64,000 bases of DNA, from the NCBI RefSeq assembly GCF_017591425.1, contig NW_024465885.1, positions 37,952,501 to 38,016,500 on the forward strand, in the 5' to 3' direction. Below, piece after piece: positions 56,906 through 64,000 of the stretch; within the stretch, counting starts at the first letter, position 1, and each line of letters starts with the position of its first letter. The stretch is from Ochotona curzoniae (lineage: Eukaryota; Chordata; Mammalia; Lagomorpha; Ochotonidae). Both the position numbers and the translations under genes were made by a program. Below the pieces are notes generated by a model. The model was not told the origin of the DNA. It did no database searches and was given only the letters and a program-made list of their open reading frames with translations.

Positions 56906-57568
56906 TACAGTATGACATGCCAATGTATTTATACAATATGTGAGGATCAAATAAGAGTAATTAACATTTTTCCTTTGATATCTCTTGGAGAGCAGAAACT
57001 CAGTGATCTTTTTTTTTCCATTTCATGTAAGTTATACAATAGGTCATTGTGAACTGTTCCAACCCCACTGTGCTGTGTAAGGCAAGGAACTTATTCCTTT
57101 GATCTAACTCTGATTTGGAACACATTAATCTGACATCCTCTAACCTCTCCTATCTCTTTTAATCTCCAGTAATTTTAGATCAGATTCATTTTAAAACATT
57201 TCTACGGGGTATGTATGGTCTTTGTCATTCGGCGAATGATGCATTTCACTTAACACGATATCCTCCCGCTCTTCGTGTTTTGCTGCGAAAGATAGACTTT
57301 CACCCTTCTGAGTCGGTGATTTACATTCCATCACATGTATATCACATTTTCATAATCTATTCATTAAACCTAAGACACTGATTTCCTATCTTGTCTATTA
57401 TAAATAGTGCTATAACAAGTAGAATGGAATAGGGATCTCTTTGAAAGATTCTTTCTATCTTTTGGTTATGCACCCAGTAGTGGGATTGCTAGATCTCAAG
57501 GCAGTTCTAATTTTTAAATGAAGCTTCATACGATTTTCATCAGTGGCTATGCTAATTGATTTAACCCT
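56906..57568 (-). mobile_element. L1 3' region, minus strand
   Basis: On the plus strand the order is the reverse complement of the old-L1 3' end: 'gaggatcaaataagagtaat', 'ccactgtgctgtgtaaggca', 'ggaacttattcctttgatct', 'atttcacttaacacgatatc', 'tataaatagtgctataacaa', 'ggttatgcacccagtagtgg' and 'gattgctagatctcaaggca'. Non-coding and diverged. Confidence 0.8.
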
Positions 57569-57589
57569 GACTTTGCTTTTGCTGTGAAT

Positions 57590-57935
57590 CTCAGTTTGAT
57601 AGTGACTATTGAGTAAATTCTTGTGTGAACTCACACCGATGTGTTGAATTCTCCCCCCACCCCAATTTATGATGGAGGCAATGTTCTTATAGGAACAGAC
57701 ATCAAAGAAGCTGCTCTGTTCCTCTCTCTCTCTTTTTCTCTCTCTCTGTATCCTATGATGACCTAGTCAAAGGGTGCTTTGTGAAACCAAGCAAGATGGG
57801 CCTTACAAGAAATCAAACTTCCTTGGACTTAATCGCATCCTTCCAGGAGCACAAGAAAACACATTTCTGTCACTGTAAACTGTCCATCCGTTGGCATTGT
57901 TGTTATGGCAGACTGAGCTGATTGGTGGAATAGGC
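57590..57935 (+). repeat. Ancient mammalian interspersed repeat (copy 4)
   Basis: 'accgatgtgttgaattctcc', 'gatggaggcaatgttcttat', a CT-rich block (57722-57747), 'cttccttggacttaatcgc', 'tgttgttatggcagactgag' follow the family order seen at 10266 and 28790. The AATAAAT-GTTTAAGCC block is poorly kept. Confidence 0.55.
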
Positions 57936-58810
57936 TTTTTCCACTGTCCCCTTAAAAAGAATTTACTTTAAGACAATTCAAGTCCTGAAGCCATGGTAGA
58001 AAAATACTGAGAAAATAAAATGACCAATGATGTTTGCAAAATTGTAATGAGTGTGTTTGCAAATCCTGCAGAAGTCCACCACCAAGAGCAAGGGTGTGTC
58101 TCCATCTTTTCTGTTTCCTTGCATATTTTAATTGCTTGACACCAGTTTTAGACTAATTGGATGTAGATTCTCTTAAAATTGACAAGAGTACTTTCCAGCA
58201 TGCTTTCTGTTTTCATTTTGATAAAACAGGAATAATGAGAAGAAACAATGGGTCTCAATCTAGTTTCCAAAACATACTAACATTTATCCTTGACAATCTT
58301 TCTTGGAAATGTCTTTTTCACGCTTATTGAACTGCACTCATTTATGTAGTCAGCATCAGACCGTTCTTCCTGGCTGATGTAACTTGATTAGCTTCATAAA
58401 ACTGCCTGCAGGCACAGGCAGAGGTCATGTTCTCAAGTCTGCTGCACTGCTGAAGTTCTTCAATTGTCCTGGTATATATCTGGCAACAAACTGACAGCCC
58501 TGTCTAGAATTAAGCTGTGCATATCATGCTGTACTATGAGGAACTTTGAGTGCTCATCCAGGCATAAAATTGCAGCTGAGAGAGATGTGATTTGCTTTGC
58601 AGTGAGCTGGTTGCACCTATGGGCACTGCCTGCAGATGACCCTTTCTGGCATTTTGAACAATGCTTCGCTTCCAAATATCACTTGAAACAGAAAGCAGAA
58701 ATGTGTGATTAGCAGAACGCAGAAGCAAACACTTTTTCCCACAGATTTCAGTATTCTGATGCCCTATCTGGCATAGCTTCTATCAAAAGCTTTTTAAGAG
58801 AGCCAGAGCC
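57936..58810. other. Intergenic sequence, nothing recognised
   Basis: No gene or repeat recognised. Overlapping opposed frames of 64-82 codons near 58460-58728 are mutually antisense and probably chance. Confidence 0.45.
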
Positions 58811-59142
58811 AGACCCAGCCTGATGGCTCAGTGGTTAAATCTTCAGCTTGCACCTGCCAAGATCCCAAATGGACGTCGGTTTGTTTCCAGGCTATTCCAC
58901 TCCCTGTCCAATTCCTTGCTTGTGGCCTGAGAAAGCAGTAGAGAATGGCTAAAAGCCTTGGCACCCAACACCCACACGGCAGATCTGAAAGAAGTTCCTG
59001 GTTCCTGTTTCCTGGGTTTGAATTGGCTCAGCTCTGGTTGCAACCACTTGGAAAGTGAACCAGTGGATGGAACACTTTCCTTTCTGTATCTCCTTCTCTC
59101 TGTAAATCTGCGTTTCCAATAAAAATAAGTCTTTAAAAATAT
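58811..59142 (+). mobile_element. C-type SINE, full length, diverged
   Basis: Head GACCCAGCCTGATGGCTCAGTGGTTAAATC with a good A box, 'cctgtccaattccttgcttg', 'gcctgagaaagcagtagag', 'gttgcaaccacttggaaagt', tail AATAAAAATAAGTC. The CATATGGG part reads 'cccaaatggacgtcgg'. Frames 58843-59224 (minus) are antisense SINE. Confidence 0.87.
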
Positions 59143-62100
59143 GTAAGAAAGACATTTCCACAGGACAATTTAGTATAAAAGCTATGTGACAACTAAGTAA
59201 GTGAAATAAATCAAACATGGCCATACAAGTTAATTACGGTAATTAGGTTCCTGATACGATCATCTTCATTGGGCTGTATTATAACATTCCATTTGGGACT
59301 TCCCATAAAAACCATATGAACTACTTTTAAAAAAACTACTTTTTGAACACTGGGAACTGCATGACTTGTACCTCCAACTCCATACTTTCTTATTTGTTCT
59401 TTTACTTGACAACTCCATTCTGACAAATTTTGATTCATGGGTGAATTTTGAGTCTTTCCCAACAGAGGAGCTAGCTACCAGGAGGAGAGAATTTTAAAAA
59501 GAATGCCCAACATTCAAATTTGTTTTCAGAACCAATTGACCATGCTCTAATATATGTGATAATAAAATAGACATGGGGAAACTTTTACACTGCTGTTGGC
59601 ACAGCTTTTGATACCCTATTGCTGAACTTCATATAGACTGAAGTCAATGAAACATGTAGCCATATTTAATTGCATTATAAGAATCATTATGTCATCTTTT
59701 TAAAGTTCCTAATGACTTTGGGCTACATTTGATATGGGACAATGAACCTTGAAGCACATGTGAACTTGATTTGTGGGTCAGTTGTTTCGTTTTGAATTTG
59801 GTGTAGCCTGTTTGCATTTCCACTGATAAAGTAAAAAGCAAGCAGCACAGACTAACTTTCTCCCCCTGGATTCAGTTTATTATTGCTCAAAGATACTTGG
59901 AAATGTATTCTTGTAATGTGTCTGAGAGAATAATCGCATTCTGTGATAAGTAAATCTTCCACTGAACTATTAATGGCAGGAGGATATTAATTACAATAAG
60001 AAATCAACCCAGGGGGTCACTGTCACTTAGAAGCTGGAAATAATGATAAAAATGTATTAACATAATTAAGCAATGTGTATCAAGAGTTTTATATTTGTAC
60101 ATTTTGGCAGATAAGTGCTTCTAGAAACCTATATAAAATTACATGCAGAAGATTTCTTGACAGAATCTTAATGTTTGAGAAAAGTTGGGGACAATTTTGT
60201 TATCAGGTAATACAGAATAATACATTATCTGCACATCCTTTTTTAGCTTCTTTGCTGTGTGAGATGATTTGTTTCATGGATTCTGAGTTTTCTTCCTTGG
60301 TTTTACTCTTCTGTTTAGTTGAATCTGATCTTCTGTTAGCACAGAGGAAGGCTGAAAGAAGCTGCTTTTAAAAACACCTTGTTGTCTGAAAGCGCCTGAA
60401 CTCCATCTTGACACTTCACAGTTCGATTGAGTGCTTCATGTTTTAAAATATGTTCCTTGCTAGAATTTTAAAACTTTCAAGCATGTGGTTGCGAAACAAG
60501 GGTAGACACACAGATCATAGACCAGTTAATGGGCCCAGAAGTGCTGTGTGTGCATACCCACACGTTAATGTATGACTGATTGCATGGACAGGAACAGTAA
60601 GATTTATAAGATTTCCATGCACTCCCACATCAAAATGTAGCAGATGTGAAATAACAAAAATATTTACCATGAAGGCTGGAATGAATGCAAAAACTAGAAC
60701 TCCATGAAGAGAAAATAGGTCTAACAAGCACGCCATAGGTCTGAGAAATGCTGCAATGGCCTCTATCCCTCAGGCACTGGACAAAGTCAGATGAGCTTTT
60801 AGAAAGCATGCTATGCTACAGCATTCAGCTACCTTCTCATTGTCTAACTCATTCTGCCAGCACCTCTGTGACATCAAGTCGATTTAGGTAAGCCAGCTTA
60901 CAAAACCTGAAGACATAATGGGGGAAAATAATACATGGATTTCAGAATTTCATAATTCCAGTATACTCTCACACTCTAGCAATGATCACCTCATATTGTT
61001 AGCACAGGTCTGGGTAGGTACAGTACCCTGGTACATTCAGTGCCCAAGATTTATCTTGATTTATGTTAAGGACCAGGGAGGAAAGAGTGGTGGGACTGAT
61101 TGTGGATACATGTGGCTTGCCCATGAGATCTTGTAACACATCGCATTGTATGGAGGGCACCTGGGATTGACCAAATGCACCCACAGGAAGAAGAAATCTG
61201 CTTTGAATGTCAAGGTTCTCAGGCATAAGCAATCTTTTACAAAGGGCAACAAAAATCAGACACAAGACCCCAAACTAAGAACATAGGATCAGGATATAGT
61301 CAAGGTGTAGACCTGGCTGAAAAGGATTGATGAATGGAGTATAACTGTGAGAGAGAAAGAGCCTGTTCAAGAAGCTTCTTTTCCTCCAGATGTGACAAAC
61401 ATACACAATATTATGCAACATTTTAAAATCTTCCATAAATTGACCTTAAGGCTGGGGAGATTTCTCAATGCGATGCCAGTATGCTAGAATCCAGAAACGG
61501 AAACCATCGCATTGAGGCTGAAGCTAATATAACTTATATTATTTTCTCTTCTTCTATGGAATTTTGTACGCCTATTATTTTGGGCATAACTAACTAAAGA
61601 CTTGATAATTAGAACATAACTTAAGAATCAGGGATGGCTTGTTTCATAGATGTGTTTATGTTGGGGTTAATACTGAGATAATCTCTTGTTTCTTTTTGGA
61701 TCTTAAACGCTTTATAAAATGAGGCTATTATGTATATGACACTGAATTAAAATGAGTTGTGAGGCTCTGAAATGGCTATACAATCCAAGGAAAAAGGTAG
61801 AAATACTTTGTCTGAAACCAAATAAAGTAAGAAACTTGGGAGATTGACTGTCGGTAATTGAGATTTTTAAACTCTGAAATTTAAACTGTTAAGACTGCTT
61901 TCCTTTTGTATTTTAATTCCTTTGAATTTTGATACTTGCAAACTTCAATTTGCAAAGGAATTTAATCTTTTAAATTTCTATTTTGAAAATTTTCTATTTC
62001 TATTTTAGATAGTGGGGGAGTATTGTTTGGCATATTGCTGGCACAGAGATTTTTTTTTTGTTTGTTTGTTTTACAGGTCAATATTCAGCGTTGCAATGTT

Positions 62101-63079
62101 ATTTTATCTTTTATCTGTCCAAATGAATATTGCTCATGTAAGTGGAGCCAGTGTGTTGCTGAAGGAGGTGTTGGCTGAGTCCATAAATAAAAGAGGCATG
62201 GTGAGTGGGGAAGGTTAATCCATATCCAGAATGATTTTCCATTAATGTGATAAAATACTAAAGTTCTGTCCACAAAAAAATACTCCCAAAGCAGTCAAGC
62301 TTCCCCCGGTGAACTGAGTTTTGTTGTTTCCTTCTGAAGCTACCTTTGAAAACTCTAATCTCTGCTACACGCCATTTGGACAATTAGAATTGGTGGTAGT
62401 TATGTCTGCCTTTCAATATATATGTGTGTGTGTGTGTGTGTGTGTATGTGTGTGTATATTAATGAATTATCTCTAATTCTGACATTGTTATTTATAATCC
62501 ACTGAACAGGCACAGGCTGGCTTGAGAAAGAGGTTTAGCATAACAGATTGGCTTGTGCAACACTTCACCATGTAGCTCTTACAGACTCATTGCCGGTACA
62601 GAGTCTTTCCATGAGACATAACTGTTGTCCCTTGAGTTTATTTATGAAAATTTGTACCCGCCCATCTCTCAGATATCCTTGTAACAAATGCAGTCTTTCC
62701 TCCCAAATTCTTAAATATACAGTCAAATTGTCAATTGCTGTCAATGAAATCAGTATAGATATGTAATTCTGATGATATTTCTTCTCTTGCTTAGTATATG
62801 GCCAGATTTATACCTGGGAATTTTGTTCTGCCCATTCTGCCTTCTCAGGATTGTTATTCCACAGAAGTTGGTTTCTTCCTCTATGCTAGACTCCTTCTGC
62901 TAATTGCTGTTTGTTCTTTCAGTGTCTGCACATGGAGAACTCACTGTGATGAATAAAACAGAATAGGAAGCATATAAAATCAAATGTAGATGTTTTGGAA
63001 GTATAAGCCACTTGCTTATAAAGACTATATGTTCTTATAAGTCATTGATTTGATAAATTGAAGAAGGCAAAAAAAAAGA
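59143..63079. other. 3.9 kb AT-rich intergenic sequence
   Basis: No gene and no SINE. A (TG)n tract lies at 62418-62456 and a poly(T)/(TTTG) stretch at 62050-62071. Frames reach 98 codons (60075-60371) without recognisable features. The long absence of SINEs resembles 30.4-34.0 kb. Confidence 0.5.
62418..62456. repeat. (TG)n microsatellite
   Basis: About 35 bp of TG with one TA interruption. Confidence 0.92.
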
Positions 63080-64000
63080 GTGGAAAACAGCCAGTATTCA
63101 CGAAATAGAGGAATCTACGTCGCGAAAACATACATACTATGCAAAGCAGTTTCTAGAGTCAGTGCAATCTAAACCAAAGTCCAAACAAAAATGCTTATAG
63201 AGTCGCCAAAGGGCACAAAGAGTCAAATAGTGTAGAGGGAAAAAATAAGGCAGAAGGAGGCACAAAACCAACACACTTTAAATTACATTACAAAGCTGAA
63301 GGAACAGTGTGATGCTGGCATAAAAATAAATCAATCACAGATCTATAGAAAAACAGACTGTGGGCGTAAACCCACACAGCTGCAAATAATAGATCTTTGC
63401 CAAAGGTTCTAGGAGCATATATTGAAGAAACATTAGTGCTTTGAAGAAATAGTGCTTGGAAAATTGGATGTTCGCATAACGAAGAATGAAACTAGTTCAT
63501 ATCACTCACCAAGAATAAAAATCACCCCCAAAGTACTAAAATCTTAAATATAAGACCCTAAACATTTGAAACACGCCAACAAAGAGGAGACACATCAAGA
63601 CATTGGACAGACTGTGGTTTTATGGATCCAGCCTCAAAAGCAGAAGAAATAAAAGAAAAAAAGCAGGCAAATGGAATATTATGGAATGGAAGAGATTCTA
63701 TACAGCAACGGAGAATATTCAACAGAGTGAAGAGACAGCCTAGACAATGGAGAAAATATTTATAATCTATACAGTTGACAAAGGGTTAATGTTGAGAAAA
63801 CAAAAGGAACTTAAAAATCAATCGCAGACCCCCAAATAATCCAAATTGGAAGTGACCATAAATCCAAACAGGCTTTATTCAAAAGATGACCTGAACATGG
63901 TCAACAGACACATGAAAAAATTCTCAATATAATTTATTATCACTTAATTGCAAATCAAAACCATTCTGAAATATCACCTCACTCCAATTAGATTGGCTAT
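63080..64000 (+). mobile_element. L1 ORF2 end/3' region, plus strand, cut by window end
   Basis: Order of landmarks: 'ctatgcaaagcagtttctag', 'agtgcaatctaaaccaaag', 'acaaagctgaaggaacagtg', 'gtgatgctggcataaa', 'aatagtgcttggaaaattgg', 'ataagaccctaaacatttga', 'aaagcaggcaaatggaatat', 'agagtgaagagacagcctag', 'tggagaaaatatttataatc', 'ggtcaacagacacatgaaaa', 'aaatatcacctcactccaat'. This is the distal ORF2/3' part of an old L1, colinear with 49060-49720. Stops occur in all frames. Confidence 0.85.

Noticed and set aside
55715..57568. Twin-priming inversion of a single L1
   Set aside because: Twin priming leaves the 3' part in normal orientation next to an inverted 5' part; the order here is the opposite, and the two pieces look like different L1 ages.
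1..64000. A novel defence, biosynthetic or other multi-gene system
   Set aside because: No cluster of real coding genes exists in the window; base composition, microsatellites, L1 and tRNA-SINE content show ordinary mammalian intergenic DNA.

Overview
This is a non-coding, repeat-dominated stretch of mammalian nuclear DNA. It is AT-rich and CpG-poor, all reading frames are short, and it carries microsatellites, fossil L1, L2 and MIR elements and about two dozen copies of a tRNA-derived SINE. The SINE points to a lagomorph (C-type SINE family). Its head has an A box like TGGCCTAGTGG and a B box like GGTTCTAATCC, followed by a conserved body and an AATAAA-rich tail. The variant containing 'CCCATATGGGC' upstream of the B box is one I associate with pika (Ochotona) rather than rabbit; the genus is an inference. 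I found no convincing protein-coding exon of a host gene, no tRNA or rRNA gene, no CRISPR array and no bacterial-type operon.

Layout. 1-1920: remains of a minus-strand L1. 3100-11460: a SINE-rich stretch with one (TC)n array and an L1 3'UTR piece. 14158-18480: a SINE split by an A-rich insert, an AT palindrome tract, a young SINE nested in an old SINE, a poly(A)-ended GC-rich unit and a candidate LTR ending in a 14-G run. 18480-30420: mostly unique sequence with L2, MIR and scattered SINEs. 35128-37991: the most informative element, an L1 insertion on the minus strand flanked by a perfect 15-bp target-site duplication. It has a 5' end, ORF1 and 3'UTR, but almost all of ORF2 is missing. 39885-40545: an L1 3'UTR piece and a candidate solo LTR. 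41640-45110: relatively CpG-rich, otherwise unexplained sequence. 45410-50250: SINE pairs, then an old plus-strand L1 ORF2/3' fragment interrupted by two SINEs in opposite orientations. 50833-50867: a short interstitial telomeric repeat. 54760-59140: more SINEs, an L1 5'UTR-only fragment and an abutting antisense L1. 63080-64000: an L1 3' half running off the window.

The nearest thing to a new system is the 35143-37976 element. Comparing its 5'UTR with the second copy at 55715-56905 shows that it jumps from 5'UTR into the ORF1 coiled coil exactly where the other copy has CAG|GTAGCC, a splice-donor-like site. This suggests retrotransposition of a spliced L1 RNA, or a half-L1 lineage that has lost ORF2. 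Coordinates of old repeats are approximate because they were judged by eye.
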